A stretch of DNA of 17,746 nt, from positions 1 through 17,746 of the forward strand of contig JAXIUW010238062.1 in the NCBI GenBank assembly GCA_035591015.1. The letters are read 5' to 3'. Shown here piece after piece: positions 1 through 6,968 of this stretch. This DNA comes from Cephalothrix simula (taxonomy: Eukaryota > Nemertea > Palaeonemertea > Archinemertea > Cephalotrichidae). The notes beneath the pieces were generated by a model that saw only the letters and a list, made by a program, of their open reading frames with translations, had not been told where the DNA came from and did not search any database. Each line of letters starts with the position of its first letter. Positions within the stretch are counted from its first letter, which is position 1. The position numbers were made by a program, and so were the translations under genes.

Positions 1-150
1 TTGCCCTTTGCCGGGGTTGTTAGGGGTGGAACCCCTAACACTAAATACTTTGGCGAATACCCTTGCTTACTTACATGAGTGCAGGGCAATTCTCTATTGC
101 CCTGCTGGGGCAGAGCCCCTGACACTAGCCATTTTGATGCATCGCCTTGC
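1..150 (-). repeat. Multi-hairpin intergenic repeat, copy A (cut by the window edge)
   Basis: Read on the minus strand, this lies 20 nt past the stop of the FlgT-like gene. It matches the element at 17409-17606 over nearly its whole length. It has two head-to-tail units whose starts (150 and 66) are 84 bp apart. Visible stems: GGGGC/GCCCC at 107-119 with a 3-nt loop; a perfect 9-bp stem GCAGGGCAA/TTGCCCTGC at 81-105 around a 7-nt loop (TTCTCTA on the plus strand); and a perfect 9-bp stem GTTAGGGGT/ACCCCTAAC at 19-39 with loop GGA. The 9-bp stem at 81-105 differs from the other complete copy by one base on each arm, and the pairing is kept. It probably continues left of the window. Its role is inferred: a REP/BIME-like element affecting 3' ends, or a non-autonomous mobile repeat. 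Confidence 0.85.
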
Positions 151-169
151 TTGGCTAGACTAAGTGGGG

Positions 170-1783
170 TTAGTTTTGAAGGGTGTTGGCACTATGAGCT
201 TCGTACGCTTCGGGGTATTCAATTGGTTCACTGATGATGTCTACCTTAAGTAGGTATTCTGCTTTAAGGTAGCCGCCTGAGTCCCAATCTAGGGTGCCAT
301 AGCGGTCAGCAACCAATATGTAGAAACCGTCTTGGCCTTGAGGTATTTCGTAATCAAAGATTATTTTGTTACGCATATAATACTTGCGTTGCGGTTCCCA
401 ATGTTGGTTATAGACACGAAGGCTTGGATAAAGATTGGATTTACCCATGGCATCCCAGCTGATTCTAACTATTGTTTCTGGCAAAAGCTCTTCGGCAACA
501 AAAAAATCTCTATCCGAACGAGAATCTAAAGTAGCTATTATGCCAGCATTAAAGTTAAGCTGATTGGCTTCTTCAAACCAGCCGTTTTCTTCTTGTTCGG
601 CAAAATAAATAGGTACTTTGTTAAGCTCTTGGCTAGGTTCATCAGCTATTGAGGCATTTATTGGCTCGTTAAAGTCCGAAACAAGTTTTAAGGGCTGCGA
701 TAGTGTTTTCTTTTTGCGACTAGCATCAATCTCTACTAAATCGCCGAACACGAAGGAATCATTAATTGAAAAATCTCTTAAATCAAGGTTCTTGATTGCT
801 TCGGATATGCTGGCAGCATTTTTGTGATAGATAATCTGATAGGTGCTAGAGCGACCATCTGCTCCGACTAGTTCAACATTCTTAATGCCTCTGAACGTAC
901 TGAATAATTGCGAAACAAATTGCTCTATGTCTCCAATGCTGCCTAAGCCGGCAATGCGTATGCGCACCGAGGCTTGGCGACTTGATAGGTCTTCAATGCG
1001 GCGCAGTGATGGTGGCTGAAGCTGCTCAGTTAGCTTTTGCAAGGCAGCAACATAGCCATCTGCATCAAGATTAATCGCAAACTTGGCCTCTAAAGTTCCG
1101 GTTACGCCTTGATAGACCAGCAAGTTTAAGGTTTCAGCAACTACTTCTATAAAGATAACCGCCACTACTTGCTGCCTTTCAATCCACTGGCCACGTTGTG
1201 CAACATTTAGATTTGTATTCGCAAATAATTCAATAATGCTCTGATCAACTTTTAACAACTTGAGCGGTTCAAAATTAAGCATTTCAAGGTGTTGTGAAAG
1301 CGTCAGCAAGGCCACTTGATTATACTGGGGTGGCGTGCCATCTCCATAGATTATGCCTACGGGCAATTTTATTCCCAATTTAAGAGGCACACCTATTTTG
1401 GCTAAGGCTTCGCTTAGTGCACGGCTATCAATCTGACTAGTAATCTGCACATCAAAGTTAGTGCGATCTGCCGAAGTTTGGAATAACCCGATGTTGTATG
1501 ACCGAATATATCGCTCGGGATGGCTTATAAGCTCTTCAATTTCTACTTTGAATGACTCAATCCACTGCGCATAGGTTAAGTCATCTAGCAGTTCAAGCAG
1601 AGCTTTGCGCTGGGCTAGCTCAATAGCCGTTGCTCTAGCACGATTAATGTCATCGCCATAGATGGGGCTTCGTGCTTTAGTAGTAACTTCTACCAAGCCG
1701 CCGTCATCCTGAGCCATGACCAGGCCAGACCAAGCGCAGACTGCTACAATTAGTGCTCTAGCGCACCATACTCTTAATTTCAT
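170..1783 (-). CDS. Exported FlgT-like envelope protein with a PPC-like C-terminal domain
   Basis: An exported protein of 537 residues if it starts at the ATG at 1783. A TTG at 1804 would add seven residues before the signal peptide and is less likely. Residues 1-24 form a signal peptide (basic start, hydrophobic stretch, cut near VMA-QDD). Residues about 30-135 have the pattern of the FlgT N-terminal domain/LPP20 fold: a helix rich in A, R and L (RARATAIELAQRKALLEL), then a YIRSYNIG strand and a V-x-I-x-S strand. Residues about 270-340 resemble a small alpha/beta module of the kind seen in FlgT and DUF2066 proteins. Residues about 405-515 are beta-rich with DRDFF and YILVADRYG motifs, like a bacterial pre-peptidase C-terminal (PPC) domain. 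The start overlaps the upstream SLH gene by 26 bp, so translation is probably coupled. The family resemblance is judged by pattern only and the function is unknown. Confidence 0.8.
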   Translation of the reverse strand: MKLRVWCARALIVAVCAWSGLVMAQDDGGLVEVTTKARSPIYGDDINRARATAIELAQRKALLELLDDLTYAQWIESFKVEIEELISHPERYIRSYNIGLFQTSADRTNFDVQITSQIDSRALSEALAKIGVPLKLGIKLPVGIIYGDGTPPQYNQVALLTLSQHLEMLNFEPLKLLKVDQSIIELFANTNLNVAQRGQWIERQQVVAVIFIEVVAETLNLLVYQGVTGTLEAKFAINLDADGYVAALQKLTEQLQPPSLRRIEDLSSRQASVRIRIAGLGSIGDIEQFVSQLFSTFRGIKNVELVGADGRSSTYQIIYHKNAASISEAIKNLDLRDFSINDSFVFGDLVEIDASRKKKTLSQPLKLVSDFNEPINASIADEPSQELNKVPIYFAEQEENGWFEEANQLNFNAGIIATLDSRSDRDFFVAEELLPETIVRISWDAMGKSNLYPSLRVYNQHWEPQRKYYMRNKIIFDYEIPQGQDGFYILVADRYGTLDWDSGGYLKAEYLLKVDIISEPIEYPEAYEAHSANTLQN

Positions 1784-2933
1784 TGTCAAACTTGCGAATA
1801 GCAATTAGTGCATCGGCTCCGCTAACTGGATCAAGCGGACCAAAAAAGCCCCGCACTTCTTCGGAGGGCTGCATAATATTGCGTGATGACACCGTTTGAA
1901 TAGCATTAGCATAGGGTAGATCATTGCGTACATCCCTAAAAGTTGAGGGCTTGCCCACAAAGCGTGTTTTAAGATCAATCTCGCCAGTAATCTTAGTTAG
2001 AATGTCTTCAAGCACCATAGCATATTCGGCTCTAGTGACTACATCATCAGGATTAAAAAGCCCTGATGGATAGACCTCTAAGCCAGCAATCTCAATGCCT
2101 AAGACTTCTTCTATATCGCTGCGGAGGGGGTGTTCAAGAATGTCTGACGGCAAAGCGGGCTGATTTTGCTGGGTGGTATCAGTGGCTGCAGAAAAGGGCA
2201 CCGTATGCGAGGCATAGCGGGTAAAAAGGTTTTTAAGACGCATTTCTTCAACTAATAATGCGGCTAAGTCGGCACGAGTTATTTTAGGTTCAAAGGCAAT
2301 TATTCTGCCCTGTACCGACCCCGGAGTAGCTAACTTGACTTTTTGCACCAAAACCATCTCATGGCTGGCTTCTGCCTGCAAGCCTCGGCCAGTCTCTATG
2401 ATTTGCGTATAGAGCTTCTCGGCTTCATCAAGATCATATGCATCACGGTAAGCACGAGCCATAAATAAATAGCTTTGCGGATCGGAAGCATTAAGACTAA
2501 TAGCATCATCAAAGTGTTCTTGGCTGTCTTCTAGCCAATCCTCTAGCTTCAGCAACCGATAAGTTCGTATGCCGGCTAGGTGTGCCACATAGGTTTGGGC
2601 ATCATCTTCAGCATTGCCAAAGGCTTCATCAAGAGCGTCCAGAGACAATTCGGTATATTCCTCATCGTCAACCAAGCCTTGGGCAACCAGCATGGCGTAG
2701 GCCGTAGCCAAACCAGCCTGTGCCGGCGCATACTCGGCATTAATTGACAGGGCTAGCTCAAAAGAACGCACCGCCGCCTGAGGTTGTTCTTCCATTAAAA
2801 AATCATTGCCACGCAGGGTGTGATGCTCTACGTTATCAAGATTCGATACTGGTGTCCGTGAAGTTTCAGAGCAACCACTAAGCACAACGGCTATTAATAA
2901 GCAGCTTATAATTAATGTATTTCTGTTCAACAT
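1758..2933 (-). CDS. TPR and S-layer-homology (SLH) domain lipoprotein
   Basis: A predicted outer-envelope lipoprotein of 391 residues. The lipobox VLSGC puts the lipidated cysteine at residue 21. Residues about 38-75 and 130-182 look like tetratricopeptide helices (for example the run around AAVRSFELALSINAEYAPAQ). After residue 215 there are three SLH-like modules: ITRADLAALLVEE (218-230), FNPDDVVTRAEYAMVLEDIL (293-312), and a clear one with FRDV, HPYAN-like LPYANAI, then FGPLDPVSGADALIAI (332-380). SLH domains classically bind secondary wall polymers or peptidoglycan; TPRs bind proteins. I infer a scaffold tying a complex to the wall. It starts at the ATG at 2933 with only a weak purine run before it (AAAGAG, 2 nt away). 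It overlaps the next gene by 26 bp and lies 276 bp after the LPP20-like gene, on the same strand. Confidence 0.85.
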   Translation of the reverse strand: MLNRNTLIISCLLIAVVLSGCSETSRTPVSNLDNVEHHTLRGNDFLMEEQPQAAVRSFELALSINAEYAPAQAGLATAYAMLVAQGLVDDEEYTELSLDALDEAFGNAEDDAQTYVAHLAGIRTYRLLKLEDWLEDSQEHFDDAISLNASDPQSYLFMARAYRDAYDLDEAEKLYTQIIETGRGLQAEASHEMVLVQKVKLATPGSVQGRIIAFEPKITRADLAALLVEEMRLKNLFTRYASHTVPFSAATDTTQQNQPALPSDILEHPLRSDIEEVLGIEIAGLEVYPSGLFNPDDVVTRAEYAMVLEDILTKITGEIDLKTRFVGKPSTFRDVRNDLPYANAIQTVSSRNIMQPSEEVRGFFGPLDPVSGADALIAIRKFDNEIKSMVR

Positions 2934-3209
2934 TGCTCTTTATCTTTGCCTCTCGTTTGGAGTTTTGCCAATCAATTACTTATGTGAAAATATGCAAACA
3001 TCTTCAAAAGCGTACTTTTTAACGGAATAACCTTATTGCAACGCTTTGATTTACTTAATTAAATTACTTTAATTGCCTTCCACTGTTTTTGGCTGCCTTT
3101 TTGAGTTATTCAAGTCAGTTATTTAATTCAGTTATTCAATATAGCCCCTAAAGACAATCGTTAAAAATAATCGCTAAAAACAATTGCTAAACACAGTCAT
3201 TAAAGGCAA
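2934..3209. other. Intergenic region between the LPP20-like and SLH genes
   Basis: An AT-rich spacer with no supportable gene. Its right half is the 13-bp tandem repeat array described separately. The left half (about 2934-3100) could hold a promoter for the SLH/FlgT-like pair, since runs such as TTAATTAAATT occur at 3056-3066, but I could not settle on a -35/-10 pair. On the minus strand, the whole stretch would be the 3' UTR of the LPP20-like gene or an internal leader if the three genes are cotranscribed. Confidence 0.5.
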
Positions 3210-3218
3210 TTACTTCAG
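3102..3218. repeat. Degenerate 13-bp tandem repeat array, nine units
   Basis: Cutting the plus strand every 13 bp from 3102 gives nine aligned units. Units 2 and 3 (3115-3140) are TCAGTTATTTAAT and TCAGTTATTCAAT. Units 5-8 (3154-3205) are ACAATCGTTAAAA, ATAATCGCTAAAA, ACAATTGCTAAAC and ACAGTCATTAAAG. Unit 4 (3141-3153) is the most divergent, and unit 9 runs over the stop codon of the LPP20-like gene (3210-3212). The approximate consensus is ACARTYRYTAAAN. A 13-bp period cannot be a coding repeat. It could be a row of protein-binding sites, an RNA feature in the intercistronic region, or a decaying minisatellite. Confidence 0.75.
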
Positions 3219-4058
3219 CAAGATAATAACTCGCCCCTGTGCCAAAAAGGTTTGCTGTTCAGCCATCTTAGCTATTTCTTGCGCAGCCTTGGCACTAACC
3301 ACCAAATCAGTCTTGCGCTTACCTTCTGCCTTAACAGCTTTAACTACCAATGGATTACCCTTCACTCGCTCATTTTCTCGTGCAACGTTAAGGTCTTTCA
3401 GATAGCCAGCCACGCCCTGCGTCATGACCCATTCTTTGTCTACAAAAGCCGAGCCATAAACTTCTTTACCTTCTGGATCAAGTATTTTAGGCGACAAGGC
3501 CGGTGCCGCGTCAGTACTTCGGGCATCAATAATCATACCCGTATACACCTTGCCAGAAGATATTCTGCCTGTGCCGCTGTCTCCACCAAAGCTAAATGCG
3601 GCTGAAGTTGGCTTGATAACATCCGCCGGCACTATGCCACGCAGATTAGTGTATAGGGTAACCTCGACAGTACCCCCATTATTTAAAATCGTAGGTGCTT
3701 CAATTTCACGCACATTACTCAAAAAACCACTGTTGCCGGCAGAAAATTTACCTTCATCTACCATATTGGCCAAATTGTTTGAAGAATCATAATTGACGCC
3801 TTCAATAAGCTCGGTCAACTTTTGCATAGCATCAAGCCGTGCCGCACGTCGTGCCAAAAGATAACCCCGATTACCGACATTTGCGGGTACTGCTCCCATG
3901 CCCTTGGCATAGGCTACTCCACTATCCCAGTCAATACAGGATTGTTTATCAGGAATTTCGCACTCACCTGATAGCTCTTGCGCCTTAAGACTAAAACTCG
4001 GCACTAATAACAGCAGCGTAAGAGCAAATATAGTTACTCTTGAAGCATTTAAGAACAT
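3210..4058 (-). CDS. Exported LPP20-like envelope protein
   Basis: A 282-residue exported protein. Residues 1-26 are a signal peptide (cut near LKA-QEL) with no lipobox cysteine, so it is not an obvious lipoprotein although it resembles the LPP20 lipoprotein family. Residues about 46-145 carry the LPP20-like core: AYAKGMGAVP, then LLARRAARLDAMQKLTELIEGV and VEVTLYTNLRGIVP. Residues about 170-282 are a second conserved segment (YTGMIIDAR, PALSPKILDPEGKEVYG, a long RVKGNPLVVKA strand, DLVVS) that I recall as a usual extension in such proteins in Desulfobacterota-like genomes; its function is unknown. The start is firm: AAAGGAG lies 7 nt before the ATG (4066-4072 on the complement), the strongest ribosome site on this strand. 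It is the first gene of the minus-strand envelope cluster. FlgP of the Vibrio H-ring is an LPP20-family member, but no flagellar gene is present here. Confidence 0.82.
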   Translation of the reverse strand: MFLNASRVTIFALTLLLLVPSFSLKAQELSGECEIPDKQSCIDWDSGVAYAKGMGAVPANVGNRGYLLARRAARLDAMQKLTELIEGVNYDSSNNLANMVDEGKFSAGNSGFLSNVREIEAPTILNNGGTVEVTLYTNLRGIVPADVIKPTSAAFSFGGDSGTGRISSGKVYTGMIIDARSTDAAPALSPKILDPEGKEVYGSAFVDKEWVMTQGVAGYLKDLNVARENERVKGNPLVVKAVKAEGKRKTDLVVSAKAAQEIAKMAEQQTFLAQGRVIILLK

Positions 4059-4346
4059 CTTGCAACTCCTTTAATTAGTCTGCGCAAACACCCAGCTATT
4101 GGCTAATTGGCACAAACTGCCCTAACCCACATTAAGCTATTAAGTTTTAGCATAGACAAGCCCTATAATCAATCAAATAGATAAGCAAATAGACAATCTA
4201 AATACATAAGCCTGCTCATCGTGAGCAAGCTCTAGCCGGCATCCCTAAAGGCACTCTTCCGACTTAATTACTGCAATATCTTGCTTAGGGCGATGTCTGT
4301 GATAGTCTATACTGTGGTGCATGTTCACTACTAAACCAAATTCGTA
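4059..4346. promoter_or_regulatory. Divergent promoter region between the LPP20-like gene and the AICAR formyltransferase gene
   Basis: 288 bp between two divergent starts, so it must hold promoters for both. A dyad with arms TGCTCA and TGAGCA around TCG sits at 4213-4227 with no T-run after it, so it looks more like an operator than a terminator. A -10-like TATACT occurs at 4308-4313, about 34 nt before the plus-strand ATG, but no good -35 is found at the right spacing. The plus-strand gene has no visible Shine-Dalgarno. On the minus side, only the AAAGGAG before the LPP20-like gene is clear. Confidence 0.35.
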
Positions 4347-5486
4347 ATGACCACTCTCAATCTTAAATACGGGCTTAATCCTCACCAAAAGCCTGCACAA
4401 GTTACCATACCGCCCCAATTAAGCGTCATCAACGGTAGTCCGGGCTATATTAACTTGCTTGATGCCATTGGTAGCTGGCAGCTAGTTTTTGAGTTGCGAC
4501 AAAACACTAACCAGCCTGCGGCGACATCATTTAAGCATGTTAGCCCCGCTGGAGCAGCAGTATATTCAAAACTTAGCCCAGCTCTGCAGCAATTACATTC
4601 TGTGCCCGATGACATATCACCGCTGGCTACGGCTTTTGTTCGAGCTCGGGGAGCCGACCCGTTATCATCTTTTGGTGACTTCATCGCCCTTAGTGATAAG
4701 GTTGACGCAGAGACGGCCAAGCTGATTCGGCGTGAGGTGTCTGACGGCATTATTGCTCCTGATTACAGTGGCGAAGCCTTAGATATCCTCAAAAAAAAGA
4801 AGTCTGGACAATACGTTATTTTGGCTATAGACCAAGACTATCGCCCGCCAGCAACCGAGCACCGTACTACATTTGGTGTAGAACTTAGCCAGCCCAGCAA
4901 TTTTGACCGACCCGTTGAATTTAAAAAAATTGCTAGTCTGCGGCAAGATATAAGCCCAGAGGCCCGTCATGACTTGCTGGTGGCAGCCTTGGTAACTAAG
5001 TATTCGCAATCAAACTCTGTGGCCTGCGCCCTGAATGGGCAAAGCATTGGCATTGGAGCAGGGCAGCAGAGTCGCCTTGATTGCACAAGATTGGCTACTC
5101 AGAAGCTAAGATGCTGGATGTTGTTGCAACATCCGCAGTCGCTTGATTTGCCCTGCCTAGATGGTCTCAGTCGCACCGATAGCATTAATCTGCGCATTAA
5201 GTATGTTCGCAATGAACTAGAACCAGCAGACTTGAAATTGCTTAAAACCACGCCCCAGCCTTTGTCTGATGCAGAACAACATCGCTGGCTGAGTAGCTTT
5301 TCTGGCGTAGCTTTGGCCTCAGACGCCTTCTTTCCCTTCAGAGACAACATAGACTACGCCGCTCGGCATCGCATAGAATACATTATTCAGCCCGGAGGTA
5401 GCTCTCGTGATGACCAAATAATCTCTGCCTGCGATCAGCATAACATGGTGTTGGTGTTGACCGAGCAGCGCATGTTCTTGCACTAA
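4347..5486 (+). CDS. Standalone AICAR formyltransferase (purine biosynthesis)
   Basis: Transfers a formyl group from 10-formyl-THF to AICAR to give FAICAR, the penultimate step of de novo IMP synthesis; cytosolic. At 379 residues it is the transformylase half of PurH only. The family signature LKYGLNPHQKPA is at residues 6-17, SWQLVFEL at 43-50, and the catalytic Lys-His pair in SFKHVSPAG at 63-64. It also has RGADPLSSFGD, NGQSIGIGAGQQSR, SDAFFPFRDNID and the C-terminal IIQPGGSSRDDQII, all typical. There is no IMP cyclohydrolase domain. Separate transformylases of this size are known, for example in clostridia and Bacteroidetes, so a distinct cyclohydrolase is expected elsewhere. No Shine-Dalgarno is seen before the ATG. 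ubiE follows 14 nt after the stop, so the two are probably cotranscribed. Confidence 0.93.
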   Translation: MTTLNLKYGLNPHQKPAQVTIPPQLSVINGSPGYINLLDAIGSWQLVFELRQNTNQPAATSFKHVSPAGAAVYSKLSPALQQLHSVPDDISPLATAFVRARGADPLSSFGDFIALSDKVDAETAKLIRREVSDGIIAPDYSGEALDILKKKKSGQYVILAIDQDYRPPATEHRTTFGVELSQPSNFDRPVEFKKIASLRQDISPEARHDLLVAALVTKYSQSNSVACALNGQSIGIGAGQQSRLDCTRLATQKLRCWMLLQHPQSLDLPCLDGLSRTDSINLRIKYVRNELEPADLKLLKTTPQPLSDAEQHRWLSSFSGVALASDAFFPFRDNIDYAARHRIEYIIQPGGSSRDDQIISACDQHNMVLVLTEQRMFLH

Positions 5487-5500
5487 CTATATAATAAAGT

Positions 5501-6220
5501 ATGTCATCAAGTTACCACCATCCATCAGTTGCCGAAAAACCAGAGTTTGTGCGCCGCAAATTTGCTGAAATTGCCCATCGCTACGACTTAGTAAATGATG
5601 TGATGACCCAAGGTCAGCATCGCTTATGGAAAAATCGTGTAGCTAAACTATGTGTACAAAATGGCGACGAACACGGCATTGACCTGTGCTGCGGAACTGG
5701 AGACATTGCTCTGCGCCAATTAAAGCTAATGCGTGGAGGAGAGGTTTTTGGAATGGATTTTTGCTACGAAATGCTGACCATTGCTCAACGACGGCTCGCT
5801 TCAGCTAAAAATTGCGTATTACTTCAATCTGATGCACTAAATCTGCCCTTTGCTGACAACTCTATGGATTTTGTAAGTATCAGCTATGGCCTGCGCAATG
5901 TTGGCGACCATCACGCCTGCCTTAAGCAAATCTATTCTGTGCTAAAGCCTAATGGTCGCTTGGTTTGCCTAGATTTGGGCAAAATCCGTTATCCACTACT
6001 GCGACCCTTGGCAAACTTCTATATGTTCCGCATAGTACCCCTCATTGGTAAGCTCTTGCAGCGTGGAAACTCAATGTATGACTACCTACCCGCCTCAACC
6101 ACAGATTATCCACATCAAGACCAGCTACGCCAAGACATGCTACAAGCTGGCTTTAAGCGTGTTGACCTCTACGAATACAGCTTTGGCCTTAATTCAATTC
6201 ATGTTGCCCACAAAAGCTGA
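5501..6220 (+). CDS. ubiE: Ubiquinone/menaquinone C-methyltransferase UbiE (MenG)
   Basis: A SAM-dependent C-methyltransferase of quinone biosynthesis, methylating demethylmenaquinone and/or the ubiquinone precursor ring. The 239-residue length fits. The N-terminal signature VRRKFAEIAHRYDLVNDVMTQGQHRLWK (17-44) is characteristic. SAM motif I is DLCCGTGDIAL at 61-71, an acidic residue D86 ends the second strand, and LPFADNSMDFVSISYGLRNV covers about 115-134. LKPNGRLVCLDLGK follows, then the UbiE-specific MYDYLPAST and a GF near the C terminus. The sequence alone cannot say whether the cell makes ubiquinone, menaquinone or both; no other quinone gene is nearby. It sits 14 nt after the AICAR formyltransferase gene and has only a weak purine run before its ATG. 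Confidence 0.93.
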   Translation: MSSSYHHPSVAEKPEFVRRKFAEIAHRYDLVNDVMTQGQHRLWKNRVAKLCVQNGDEHGIDLCCGTGDIALRQLKLMRGGEVFGMDFCYEMLTIAQRRLASAKNCVLLQSDALNLPFADNSMDFVSISYGLRNVGDHHACLKQIYSVLKPNGRLVCLDLGKIRYPLLRPLANFYMFRIVPLIGKLLQRGNSMYDYLPASTTDYPHQDQLRQDMLQAGFKRVDLYEYSFGLNSIHVAHKS

Positions 6221-6341
6221 GCTTAAGTGCTAACTTAGTAAAGTTCGCACCCATTAATGCCGATAATTAGTTTGTGTAGCCCCAAAAGTAACCTGCGTAA
6301 CCTTTGGTACGCCTTGGCCTCAAACAAACATATACGGCGGT

Positions 6342-6968
6342 ATGATCAAGTTTTTAACAGCTGTAATTTTGAGTGCTTTGGCTTGCGTCAGCTTAGGCTG
6401 CTCAAGCACGAACAGCCTCCAAGACCCTACACAAATTAGCTTTCCGCACTATAAGCCCACAGATGCGTTTTTGGCCGAACAAGAGCAAACCAAACTAAGA
6501 AGTGCAGCTATTCAACGTGATAAAGAGCAGAAAAAGCAAGCAGAAATCTATCGCTTTAGAACCGAAACTAACGAAAACTGGATGCCCATTTTTGACCGCT
6601 TTAGTAATAAAGAAATACCTCGTGCCAAAGTAGAACAGCAAAAAGCTAATCTCTATCGGGCTTATGCTGTTCGCTTCAAAGAATGGCAAGATAACCAACT
6701 TAGATACGCTAATTACGAACCGCCACCACCCATATTAAAAACCTACGAAGAGCAAAAGACCAAAGAAGCGCAACGACTAGCTGAAAATAAAGCCTTTCAA
6801 ATCAGGTCTAAAGGCTGGGCGCAGGGTGTCGGAATCAATATTCGCATTGCCAAAGCCGCTGAACAAGCAGCAGCTCGGCGAAAAGCAGCCTCCATTCGCC
6901 TCAAAGAATGGACTAAAGTTCGCCGAGTAGGAACATCATCGCAAAACTCTACCACCGCCAACCAATAA
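6342..6968 (+). CDS. Charged lipoprotein with internal RxKxW repeats
   Basis: A 208-residue protein I do not recognise as a known family. A lipoprotein signal is clear: hydrophobic residues 4-19 and lipobox VSLGC with C20. The rest is highly charged and probably helical. It contains about four related modules of roughly 22 residues, each rich in E, Q, K and A and ending near a tryptophan: residues 60-82 (ending in NENWMP), 96-118 (VRFKEW), 140-162 (IRSKGW) and 172-193 (IRLKEW). The regular Arg-x-Lys-x-Trp endings suggest a repeat that binds a surface, wall or polyanion, but this is inference. It lies 121 bp after ubiE on the same strand, so it may have its own promoter. GGCGG sits just before the ATG, too close to be a normal ribosome site. 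Confidence 0.8.
   Translation: MIKFLTAVILSALACVSLGCSSTNSLQDPTQISFPHYKPTDAFLAEQEQTKLRSAAIQRDKEQKKQAEIYRFRTETNENWMPIFDRFSNKEIPRAKVEQQKANLYRAYAVRFKEWQDNQLRYANYEPPPPILKTYEEQKTKEAQRLAENKAFQIRSKGWAQGVGINIRIAKAAEQAAARRKAASIRLKEWTKVRRVGTSSQNSTTANQ

Noticed and set aside
3102-3218. The 13-bp array as a replication origin (iterons or oriC 13-mers)
   Set aside because: No DnaA boxes, dnaA, rep or partition genes are seen, and the units do not match the AT-rich 13-mer pattern of E. coli oriC.
3102-3218. The array as a CRISPR
   Set aside because: Units are 13 bp without spacers, and there are no cas genes.
4171-4206. 12-bp tandem repeat (AATCAAATAGAT-like)
   Set aside because: The first two units match at 10 of 12 bases, but the third needs a shift. 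The region is low-complexity AT, so it could be chance.
4213-4227. TGCTCA-TCG-TGAGCA dyad as a transcription terminator
   Set aside because: It is 6 bp with no T-run and sits between divergent starts. It is listed only as a possible operator in the intergenic entry.
5490-5495. TATAAT just before ubiE as a separate promoter
   Set aside because: No -35 lies at the right spacing, and the 14-nt gap to the previous stop fits cotranscription better.
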